Assembly: GCF_903645305.1 (NCBI RefSeq)
Contig: NZ_CAHJXO010000003.1
Coordinates: forward strand, 372,001-436,000
DNA: 64,000 nt
Reading direction: 5' to 3'
Source of the DNA: Corynebacterium sp. Marseille-P4321
GTDB taxonomy: Bacteria > Actinomycetota > Actinomycetes > Mycobacteriales > Mycobacteriaceae
Numbering within the stretch: position 1 is the first letter of the stretch; every line of letters starts with the position of its first letter. The notes beneath the pieces were generated by a model, which saw only the letters and a list, made by a program, of their open reading frames with translations, had not been told where the DNA came from and made no database searches. This document shows positions 29,451 through 36,569 of this stretch, piece by piece. The position numbers and the translations under genes were made by a program.

Positions 29451-30711
29451 GGTTCTCGATACAGGCCAGCAGCACGCAGGTGGCCACACCGTCCATCGCG
29501 GTGCGGACCTCCTCCAACGGAGGCAGCGACGGCGCGAGGCGGATGTTCTGGTCCTGCGGATCCTCGCCGTGCGGGAAGGACGAGCCCGCCTTCGTCAGCG
29601 TGATGCCAGCCTCCTTCGCCAGCTCCCACACGCGCGTTGCCGAACCTTCCAGCACGTCCAGCGAGATGAAGTAGCCACCCTCAGGCTCCGTCCACTGCGC
29701 CACCCCGTACTCTCCGAGGCGGTCCTGCAGGATGCCCACGACAGCCTCGAACTTCGGCGCGAGCGACTGCGCGTGCTTGTTCATGTGCGCCTTCAGGCCC
29801 TCCACATCACCGAAGAAGCGGGCGTGCGCGAGCTGGTTCACCTTGTTCGGGCCAATACCGCGGATCGAGGCATGGCTGGCATACCACTCCAGGTTCTCCG
29901 TCGAAGACGCGAAGAACGCCACGCCCGAGCCCGCGAGCGTGATCTTCGACGTGGACGACATGTACCAGAAACGGTTTGGGTTGCCGTTCGCCGCGGCGAT
30001 GTCGATGACGTTGCCGTTCTCCGGGAACTTCTCGCTCAGCGTGTGTATCGCGTACGCGTTGTCCCACACGATGCGGAAATCGGGCGCGGCAGTTTTCATC
30101 TTCGCCAGGCGCTCCACAGTCTCCGGCGAGTAGGTGATGCCGGTGGGGTTACCGAAGATCGGCACCGACCACATGCCCTTCACCTGCGGGTCCTTCGCCA
30201 GCTCCTCCACCTGGTCCATGTCCGGGCCTTCCGGCGTCATGGGGACGGTAATCATCTCGAAGCCGAAGTGCTCCGTGATGGCGAAGTGGCGGTCGTAGCC
30301 CGGCACCGGGCAGATCCACTTCACTACCTCCTCGTCCTTCCAGGGCTTGGAAGAATCGTTCGTGCCCCAGATGTAGGCGTAGGAAATCAGGTCGAACATG
30401 ATGTTCAAGCTGGAGGAATCACCCGCGTAAACGTTCTCCGCGCTGATCCCGAGCGCCTCCGCCCACAGGTCGCGGATATCGGCGATACCCTTCAGGTTGC
30501 CGTAATTGCGCACGTCCGTGCCGGTCTTATCGGTGTAATCTCCCTCGCCGGGAAGCGCAAGGAGCGCGTTGGAGAAATCGAGCTGCTCACTCGACGGCTT
30601 ACCGCGCGTGAGGTCTAGGTTCAGGCCGCGGGCCTTAAGCTCCTGGTACTGCTCTCGGGTCTCGCGTGCGAGCTGATCGAATTGGGCTTGATCCAAGTTC
30701 TTCAGAGACAT
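29440..30711 (-). CDS. aspT: Aspartate aminotransferase
   Basis: A 423-residue PLP enzyme of the corynebacterial AspT type that interconverts aspartate and oxaloacetate, feeding the LysC-Asd pathway. Strong family blocks: LDLTRGKPSSEQLDFSNALL, GDSSSLNIMFDLISYAYIW, WSVPIFGNPTGITYSPE and the PLP Lys in MSSTSKITLAGSG (about residue 264). I start at the ATG at 30711: ATGGTA at 30719-30724 is TACCAT on the coding strand and ends 7 nt upstream (leaderless). Alternative ATGs at 30720 and 30729 would add only 3-6 residues. Confidence 0.94.
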   Translation of the reverse strand: MSLKNLDQAQFDQLARETREQYQELKARGLNLDLTRGKPSSEQLDFSNALLALPGEGDYTDKTGTDVRNYGNLKGIADIRDLWAEALGISAENVYAGDSSSLNIMFDLISYAYIWGTNDSSKPWKDEEVVKWICPVPGYDRHFAITEHFGFEMITVPMTPEGPDMDQVEELAKDPQVKGMWSVPIFGNPTGITYSPETVERLAKMKTAAPDFRIVWDNAYAIHTLSEKFPENGNVIDIAAANGNPNRFWYMSSTSKITLAGSGVAFFASSTENLEWYASHASIRGIGPNKVNQLAHARFFGDVEGLKAHMNKHAQSLAPKFEAVVGILQDRLGEYGVAQWTEPEGGYFISLDVLEGSATRVWELAKEAGITLTKAGSSFPHGEDPQDQNIRLAPSLPPLEEVRTAMDGVATCVLLACIENLER

Positions 30712-30735
30712 GCGCCCCATGGTAGCCACAAAAAA

Positions 30736-30824
30736 GGGACCCCACGCACCTGCCAGAGCTCGCTGACCCTTGCTGCGTTCCCGCCCTGGGGGAGTTCACA
30801 AGATAACACCGCGTGGGATCCTGC
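30736..30824 (-). ncRNA. ffs: Signal recognition particle RNA (4.5S-like)
   Basis: The minus strand contains the conserved bacterial SRP RNA tip: GGGCGGGAACGCAGCAAGGG with the matching GCTCTGGCAGG side, closed by a long terminal stem (GGATCCCACGCGG with GTGCGTGGGGTCCC). A run of T follows at the 3' end (30731-30736). It lies upstream of aspT on the same strand; it is the common SRP RNA - dnaX neighbourhood. Exact ends are approximate. Confidence 0.88.
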
Positions 30825-30941
30825 CCGACACTGTAGCCGGGGTCGCCGCCAAGGCACAAGCCGCATGGGTGCGCTGCGGTTTTGTCGGGCGCGGGGGTGT
30901 GCATTACAGTATCCGGAGATGCTTTTCGAAGCGTCGGTGAT

Positions 30942-31027
30942 GGAGGATTCGACTAGCGGCCTATGTCACACGCCTGGAACGCGTGCGGGTTTCACGACCC
31001 TCGTGGGTTCAAATCCCACATCCTCCG
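30942..31027 (+). tRNA. tRNA-Ser (GGA)
   Basis: Class II tRNA, 86 nt. Acceptor GGAGGAT pairs with ATCCTCC; the anticodon loop CTGGAAC is held by CACGC/GCGTG and gives GGA, reading UCC/UCU. The T arm GTGGGTTCAAATCCCAC is standard. CCA is not encoded. A terminator follows at 31039. Confidence 0.95.
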
Positions 31028-32320
31028 CAATATCCGATACCGGCATCCGCGAGCGCGGGTGCCGGTTTTCGCGTTGGCGCCTTTTACATTGCGGGTTAAA
31101 CGACAAAATGTGTGTCTGACTCCGGCGTGTCGCGGGGTTAGATGTGGCCTTTTCGGATGCCGATTGAGTGTGTGTAGTTGGTGTCGATAGCGTTGTCGTA
31201 GAGGGCTGGTCGTCGAAGTTTCGTGGTCGGCTTGGTTCTCGTTGTGGGTCAGGGTGGATACTTTGGCGAGTTGGTCCTGGCCCCAGTTGGACTGCCTGGC
31301 GATCTCAACAGGATCGTCAGGCAGTTCCGTTTTCAGATACAGCCACCACTCCAGCATCCGACGCTGATGCTCCCCGGATCTGCCGCGGTGGGTGCGGGCC
31401 AGCAGTTTCAGTTGGGCGTTGATGCCGCCTTCCAGGCTGTTGGTGGTCGATTTGATCCGGCTGACATCGAGCACACTGTCGGGTGGGTCGAGGTAGACGA
31501 ACAGCAGTTGGTTGCGCCAGAGGTGGCTGAGACTGTTGTAGGCCTTGCGCACGTTGGCGTGTGTCCACTCGCGTGTCCACGCGCCGGTTTTCGGGTCTTT
31601 GGTCAGCGTCTTTTGATCCATCCAGTCGCGGTAGACGTTTCCGAACTCATGTAGTTGCACACCCCATTGAGCTGCTTGATCCAAGGTGGTGATTTTGGTG
31701 AGGTTGAGCGCGAGTTGGTAGATCGCTCGTCCTGCTTCGGTGCGCGGTCGTGATGTGGTGTAGCGGCGCACGACGCGTTGGGCGTGAACGAGACAGCGTT
31801 GGATTTTGGTTGTGGGCCAACATTTCTTGATGGCGCTGGCTGCGCCTTGTCCGCCGTCGATGACAGCGATTAAGGGTGCGGGGATGCGCTCGAGGAGTTG
31901 TTGGTAGGCGTGGGTGGTTTCGTGTTTGCACCAGTGCCAGGCGATGACGTGATCCAATGTGGCGGCCACGATGAGGCACCCGCTGGCGGTGTAGGTGCCG
32001 TCGATGAAGATCTGGGCGTAGATACGCCCGGCGTGGCCGATGGTGGGATCAGGCACGTCGATAAGCCAGAACGGTTCAAACCTGCGTTGTAGGGTGCGCG
32101 GGCGGTAGCCGAGTTTATCGGCAGTGGTTTCCAAGCTTTCACCACTGGTGACGTGGGCGATGAAGGCATCAAAAGCGGTCTTGTTTGAGATGTCTGGGCG
32201 TCGTTTTGTGGTGGAGGCGCCGCAGGTTTTGCAGCGCCACCTCGCCCGGTGTGCTGTGGTGCGTCCGTTACGTTTCATTTCGCCGCCGCACACGCTGCAG
32301 CGGGGTCGGTTCTTTGGCAT
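30992..32320 (-). CDS. Transposase, IS256/IS1249-like, reading out of the element
   Basis: A 442-residue frame. The N-terminus has an insertion-element zinc ribbon (CSVCGGEMKRNG...CKTCG). DDE residues are visible: Asp in QIFIDGTYTASGC, Asp in LIAVIDGGQGAAS, Glu in KSTTNSLEGGINAQ. There is no stop codon inside the element: about 409 codons lie within it and the last 33 are translated from host DNA, through the inverted repeat and antisense into the tRNA-Ser gene. So the protein tail depends on the target site. The dispersed 10-mer occurs in the WLIDVP codons (32056). Confidence 0.88.
   Translation of the reverse strand: MPKNRPRCSVCGGEMKRNGRTTAHRARWRCKTCGASTTKRRPDISNKTAFDAFIAHVTSGESLETTADKLGYRPRTLQRRFEPFWLIDVPDPTIGHAGRIYAQIFIDGTYTASGCLIVAATLDHVIAWHWCKHETTHAYQQLLERIPAPLIAVIDGGQGAASAIKKCWPTTKIQRCLVHAQRVVRRYTTSRPRTEAGRAIYQLALNLTKITTLDQAAQWGVQLHEFGNVYRDWMDQKTLTKDPKTGAWTREWTHANVRKAYNSLSHLWRNQLLFVYLDPPDSVLDVSRIKSTTNSLEGGINAQLKLLARTHRGRSGEHQRRMLEWWLYLKTELPDDPVEIARQSNWGQDQLAKVSTLTHNENQADHETSTTSPLRQRYRHQLHTLNRHPKRPHLTPRHAGVRHTFCRLTRNVKGANAKTGTRARGCRYRILRRMWDLNPRGS
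31039..31069 (+). terminator. Terminator of tRNA-Ser(GGA)
   Basis: ACCGGCATCCGCG pairs with CGCGGGTGCCGGT, followed by TTTT. It lies 11 bp after the tRNA. Confidence 0.8.
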
Positions 32321-32481
32321 TGGTTAATGCCACCACCGGCCCGTAGCACATCACCGGCACCACACCGAGGATTTACGGCTCAGAGGACAGATATAAGCCC
32401 AGCAAGCATATATTTCCAGCAACGCTAGAGGTCAGGACACATAAATCGCTGATTCTAGACACACATTTTGTCGTTTAACCC
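31093..32481 (-). mobile_element. Insertion sequence with perfect 25-bp inverted repeats (IS256/IS1249-like)
   Basis: The ends are exact 25-bp inverted repeats: GGGTTAAACGACAAAATGTG... at 31093-31117 and its mirror at 32457-32481. The 1389-bp element is flanked by an 8-bp direct repeat TACATTGC (31085-31092 and 32482-32489), the target duplication, as expected for this family. It carries one transposase gene on the minus strand. Perfect repeats and duplication point to a recent insertion, between tRNA-Ser and ferritin. Confidence 0.93.
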
Positions 32482-32506
32482 TACATTGCAGCCCGTCACC
32501 GTGAAG

Positions 32507-32525
32507 TTAGGGTACGCTCACCTAC
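32507..32525 (+). promoter_or_regulatory. DtxR-type iron box over the ferritin promoter
   Basis: TTAGGGTACGCTCACCTAC matches 15 of 19 positions of the DtxR consensus TTAGGTTAGGCTAACCTAA. It covers TACGCT (32513-32518), a -10 box that ends 7 nt before the ATG. Iron-dependent control of ferritin by DtxR is known in C. glutamicum; the direction of control here is not shown by sequence. Confidence 0.75.
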
Positions 32526-33029
32526 ATGATTAACGACCGCTTAAAAGCAGCCATCAACCAGCAAGTCACCGAGGAATACACCGCCGCCTACATCTACCGC
32601 CACCTGGCGAACGAGATGGACGCGCTGTCCCTGCCGGGCATGTGCCAGTGGTTCGCTGCCCAGGCCGAGGAGGAATGCGAGCACGCCTACAAGTTCGCCA
32701 AGCACCTCATCGACCGCGGCGAGCACGTCGTGCCGAAAAACATCATCTTCGAAGGCGCCGAGATCACCTCGCCGAAGCAGGCGTTCGAGGCAGCGCTCGA
32801 GCACGAGAAGAAGGTCTCCGAGCAGATCCGCCAGATCACGCGGCTTGCCGACGAAGTGGGCGACCTCGAATCCCGCGGCCTGCTCAACTGGTTCCTCACC
32901 GAGCAGATCGAGGAGGAAGCCGCCGTCGGCGAGATTTTGGACCAGCTTGCGCTCGTCGGCGACGACGGCTCGGGGCTGTTGCGTATCGACGCTCGCCTAG
33001 CAGGCCGCTCCGATGCCAGCGCCGAGTAA
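32526..33029 (+). CDS. ftn: Ferritin
   Basis: A 167-residue non-haem ferritin that stores iron in the cytosol. The four-helix fold carries the ferroxidase residues: Glu in QQVTEEYTAAYIY (about residue 17), Glu-x-x-His in AEEECEHAYKFAKHLIDRG (about 50-53), and Glu/Gln in FLTEQIEEEAAV (about 127-134). The mRNA appears leaderless and carries a DtxR box across its promoter. The IS element ends only 44 bp upstream, so the original upstream region has been replaced. Confidence 0.93.
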   Translation: MINDRLKAAINQQVTEEYTAAYIYRHLANEMDALSLPGMCQWFAAQAEEECEHAYKFAKHLIDRGEHVVPKNIIFEGAEITSPKQAFEAALEHEKKVSEQIRQITRLADEVGDLESRGLLNWFLTEQIEEEAAVGEILDQLALVGDDGSGLLRIDARLAGRSDASAE

Positions 33030-33194
33030 ACGCGAGCTCTTGCGAGAGCCGCGCAGGTAGCGTCGCGCCCGAAAAGGGGGCGTCGTATCAGCAGGTAAAC
33101 AACGGGCGAACGACGGCGTAACGGTAGCTGAATTTACGCGCTGCGAAGCTCAGTCAGCGCGCGCTGCACGCCTGTTTCAGCGAAGCTTAGGTCC

Positions 33195-34910
33195 ATGACC
33201 GAATCTTCGCATGAACAGCAGCCTAAGCGCGGTTTCTCCCGCCGCAGTTTCCTCCGTACCACCGCAGTAGCTACCGGCGCAGCTGGCGCCGCCCAACTGG
33301 CCAGCACCAACACATCCCAGGCCCAGTCTTCCCTGCGCGGCAAGCCGAAGCCCGTAGAAATGAAGCCTCGCCCCCTGCCATTCGTGCACGGTGTCGCTTC
33401 CGGTGACCCGCTGCCGACCGCAGTGGTGATTTGGACCCGCGTGACCCCGGAACCTGACGCCAAGCCTGGCTCGGGCAAGGGTGCGCCCACGCGCTTGAAG
33501 TGGGAAGTTGCGACGGACTTCGACTTCAAGAACATCGTGAAACAGGGCGAGGTCACCTCCGACGCAAAGGATGACCACACCATCCACGTCGATGTGCAGG
33601 GCCTCGACTCTTCGGCCGTGTACTACTACCGGTTCACTGTTGTAGCCGGCCAGTTCAAAGACGCGGTTTCCCCAGTTGGGCGCACCAAGACTGCCCCGAA
33701 GGCCGGAGCAAAGACCGACCGCCAGCGTTGGGCAATCGCTTCCTGCGCGAACTGGGAGTCTGGCTTCTTCTCCGCGTACGCGGATTTGGCAGAGCGCGGC
33801 TGGAAGAACGACATCGATTTGACGGTCTTCCTCGGCGACTACATTTACGAGTACAAGCGTTACGAATACGCTGGAAACGGCCCTGTGCGCCTGCACGAGC
33901 CGCCGCACGAGACGGTCACCTTGGCTGACTACCGCACCCGCTATGGCCACCACCGCACCGACCCCGCCCTAGCGAACGCGCACGCGTCCATGCCGTGGAT
34001 CGTGGTGTGGGATGACCACGAGGTTGCGGACAACAACTGGCGTGAGGGTGCTTATAACCACCAGCCGAACGAAGGTAACTTCACCGTTCGTCGCGATGCC
34101 GCAATGAAGGCGTACTTCGAATGGATGCCCGTGCGCCCCACCGAGACGTCCGAGAAGGGCCGCCTGTACCGAAACTTCACCTTCGGTGACTTGGTTGAGC
34201 TGACCATCATGGACCTGCGCACATACCGCGACATCGAGTACAGCTTTGCCACAAACCCGCGCACGGATCCGAACCGCACCATGCTCGGCTCTGAGCAGTA
34301 CAAGTGGGTCGAGCGCACCATTCAAGAATCGAATACGAAGTGGAACGCGCTGGGCAATTCGGTCATGTTCTCGCCGCTTTACCTCGGTGCGGTGTACGCC
34401 GATCCGCAGACTAGGCCGATCGCCGAGGCATTGTCTTCTAACATCCCGGTGATCAACGCCCCGTTGTACGAGTTCCCGCTCAATGGCGACCAGTGGGACG
34501 GCTACGACCGAGAGCGTCGCAGCCTGATCAACCTGCTCGGCAGCCACAAGAAGAACCCGATCTTCCTCACCGGCGACATCCACACCGAGTGGGCCCACAA
34601 CGTTGAACACGACGGCAAGAAGATCGGTTGTGAGGTCGTTTGTTCCTCCATCACGGCACCGAACGCTGCCGAATCGGTTGGGATTCCGGCAGGTAGCCAG
34701 GTGTACAACGTAGCTCGCCACTACCTCCACGCGGCGAACCCGAAGCTGCGCCACGTGGCACTGGATACCCACGGGTACGCCGTGGTGACCATCCGGCCGG
34801 AAGAGGTGGACATGGAGTGGATGCGCGTGGACAACATCCTCGCCCCGGTCTCTCCAGTCCGCTCTAAGGTCGCACTGACATGGCGCAAGGGTAAGGGTTT
34901 CACCAGCTAA
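33195..34910 (+). CDS. phoD: Alkaline phosphatase / phosphodiesterase PhoD, Tat-exported
   Basis: A 571-residue PhoD-family enzyme that releases phosphate from organic esters outside the cell. The Tat signal is SRRSFLRTTAVATGAAGAAQ (residues 15-34). Metal-binding motifs are DYIYEYKRYEY, WDDHEVADNNWREGAYNH and FLTGDIHTEWAHNV. The N-terminal PhoD domain starts at VHGVASGDPLPTAVVIWTRV. It is a single gene ending at a terminator. No Pho box is recognised in the 165 bp upstream, which otherwise hold no gene. Confidence 0.94.
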   Translation: MTESSHEQQPKRGFSRRSFLRTTAVATGAAGAAQLASTNTSQAQSSLRGKPKPVEMKPRPLPFVHGVASGDPLPTAVVIWTRVTPEPDAKPGSGKGAPTRLKWEVATDFDFKNIVKQGEVTSDAKDDHTIHVDVQGLDSSAVYYYRFTVVAGQFKDAVSPVGRTKTAPKAGAKTDRQRWAIASCANWESGFFSAYADLAERGWKNDIDLTVFLGDYIYEYKRYEYAGNGPVRLHEPPHETVTLADYRTRYGHHRTDPALANAHASMPWIVVWDDHEVADNNWREGAYNHQPNEGNFTVRRDAAMKAYFEWMPVRPTETSEKGRLYRNFTFGDLVELTIMDLRTYRDIEYSFATNPRTDPNRTMLGSEQYKWVERTIQESNTKWNALGNSVMFSPLYLGAVYADPQTRPIAEALSSNIPVINAPLYEFPLNGDQWDGYDRERRSLINLLGSHKKNPIFLTGDIHTEWAHNVEHDGKKIGCEVVCSSITAPNAAESVGIPAGSQVYNVARHYLHAANPKLRHVALDTHGYAVVTIRPEEVDMEWMRVDNILAPVSPVRSKVALTWRKGKGFTS

Positions 34911-34931
34911 CCCAGCCCACCCCACTGCCGA

Positions 34932-34974
34932 CGGGCGCGAAGTAGGTTTTCAGACCAACTTTGCGCCCGCTTTT
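34932..34974 (+). terminator. Terminator after phoD
   Basis: CGGGCGCGAAGTAGGT pairs with ACCAACTTTGCGCCCG (one or two mismatches), followed by CTTTT. Confidence 0.75.
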
Positions 34975-35050
34975 CGTGTCCTCCCGGAAGAACCTCAAGC
35001 CCCGGGTATGCATTGCATCTCGGTTCGGCTGTGAAGGCGCAATCGACGAG

Positions 35051-35094
35051 AAACCGCCCCAGTCCCCTCTTCCACGAGGCGACTAGGGCGGCTT
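35051..35094 (-). terminator. Terminator after the PAP2 phosphatase gene
   Basis: AACCGCCCCAGTC and GACTAGGGCGGCTT form a stem around a 17-nt loop; on the minus strand it is followed by TTTCTCG. It lies 18 bp after the stop of the gene ending at 35113. Confidence 0.7.
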
Positions 35095-35112
35095 GGAGAT
35101 GTCGTATATGCG

Positions 35113-36393
35113 TTACTTACGCACGACGGTCGGCGACTCGGCGGCAGCCTTCGCCAGGTTGATGCGCTGCCAGGACCCCTCCGGACCCTGCCAGTCGAGC
35201 GGGTTTCCAGCAGCACCCGCGGTGCGGCGAATCACCTCAGAGCGCTGACCCCAGTTCAGGTTGGGGTAGGACGACTCCAGCAGTACCGGCGCAGCCTTAG
35301 GCGTGATCATCGGTGCGTTCAGGCGGTAGATGCGCGGCAGGTCGTGCTCCATCCAACGGGTGTACTGGTCAACCGCGAACTGAGTAGACACGTACGGGGT
35401 ATCCTGCTGCACCAGCTGGCGGATCGGCTTGCCCGTGCGCCACTCGATCTCACGGCGGAGCTCGTCGCGAGCCTGGTTCAGTGCGTGCTTCATCTTCGGG
35501 TCGTTAAGACGGTCCGCGGCGGCAGCCTGACCAGACATGCGCCCACCGATCACGTCGAGCGGGTAGTGCACGCCGAGCACCATGCGGCTGTAGCCAGCCT
35601 CAGCGCCGCGGTAGTGCAGCTGCGGAGCAACCTCAGGCACCATGTAGGCCAACAGTGCAGTCACCCAGGTGGCCTGGTTGGTGTGGCCGGACGGGAACGA
35701 CTTGGAAGACGGGTAGATCGAATCCTTACGCCCAGGGATCTCGTAGCGCTTGATGCGCTGCGGCTGGGCCACGAACGGGCGCGGGTAGTCGTACACCAGC
35801 TTCTCGATACTGGTCGAGCTTGCAACTCCGCCCGCACGAGCGAGGTAGCCATTGCCCAGCAGGTACTGCGTCTTCGGCAGACGGTTCTCCGCAAGCGCGT
35901 CACGGAACGCCTTGCCGAATTCCTTACCCAGCGCCGGCGAAAGCTCCGCCAACAGCTCCTCCCCGGAGGCCACAGCGTCGCGCTGTGCGGTCTTGATCAG
36001 GGCCGGGTTGCTTGCCGCCTCGTTGTTCACACGCGACACGATGTCCATGTTGGCGCGCATTACATCAGGGCGCTGGTTTTTCAGATATGGGAACAGGCGG
36101 TTGATCTCCAGGTACACGCCGTACTTGTAGGCGGAGATGTCGGATACGTAGCCCGCGAGCCAGTCAGTGGAGAACGGCTGGGGCACCGGGGCACCCGGGT
36201 GCTGCTTAATGACGTTGCCGGTAGACGATCCGGTGACGTGGCTCTGCACGTTCGGCAGACTCAGCGGAACCTGGTCCGGCAGTTGCATGTTCTGTGGCGG
36301 GGCGAGGGGCTGCGCCTGGGCAAGTGGCGCGACTGCGGGGGCTGCCCCAGCGAGCATCACCGCGGCGGCAAGAGCGCTAGTGAAACGCTTCAT
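35113..36393 (-). CDS. Secreted PAP2-type acid phosphatase
   Basis: A 426-residue exported protein. A signal peptide ends at AQAQP (residue about 30). The PAP2 catalytic triad is present: KLVYDYPRPF (Lys...Arg-Pro, about residues 210-220), FPSGHTNQATW (His about 250) and SRMVLGVHYPLDVIGG (Arg and His about 290-300). Bacterial class A-like acid phosphatases of this type work outside the membrane. Its position next to phoD suggests a phosphate-scavenging pair, each with its own terminator. The start at 36393 has AGGAG eight bases upstream. Confidence 0.88.
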   Translation of the reverse strand: MKRFTSALAAAVMLAGAAPAVAPLAQAQPLAPPQNMQLPDQVPLSLPNVQSHVTGSSTGNVIKQHPGAPVPQPFSTDWLAGYVSDISAYKYGVYLEINRLFPYLKNQRPDVMRANMDIVSRVNNEAASNPALIKTAQRDAVASGEELLAELSPALGKEFGKAFRDALAENRLPKTQYLLGNGYLARAGGVASSTSIEKLVYDYPRPFVAQPQRIKRYEIPGRKDSIYPSSKSFPSGHTNQATWVTALLAYMVPEVAPQLHYRGAEAGYSRMVLGVHYPLDVIGGRMSGQAAAADRLNDPKMKHALNQARDELRREIEWRTGKPIRQLVQQDTPYVSTQFAVDQYTRWMEHDLPRIYRLNAPMITPKAAPVLLESSYPNLNWGQRSEVIRRTAGAAGNPLDWQGPEGSWQRINLAKAAAESPTVVRK

Positions 36394-36510
36394 TCGGTTC
36401 TCCTGAAAAGGTCGAGCTGGCAATGACAGATCTACTCTAAACCCCTAAGGTGAACTTCAGGTTGCCACCAGTAAACAATTTGTGGTCGCTCTAGAAACGC
36501 CCAGAACGTC

Positions 36511-36544
36511 AAAGCCCTTACCCAGGTAAGAGAACCTGGGTAAG
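36511..36544 (-). terminator. Terminator after the large surface protein gene
   Basis: CTTACCCAGG (36517-36526) pairs with CCTGGGTAAG (36535-36544) across 8 nt; on the minus strand it is followed by GGCTTTG. It lies 26 bp after the stop at 36570. Confidence 0.7.
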
Positions 36545-36569
36545 TGCCAAGCTGAAGCCTTCGTAAGGG

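Noticed and set aside
30896..32490. Prophage or genomic island next to tRNA-Ser
   Set aside because: Only a single IS is present; there is no integrase, and flanking genes are conserved housekeeping genes. The TACATTGC repeat is the IS target duplication, not an att site.
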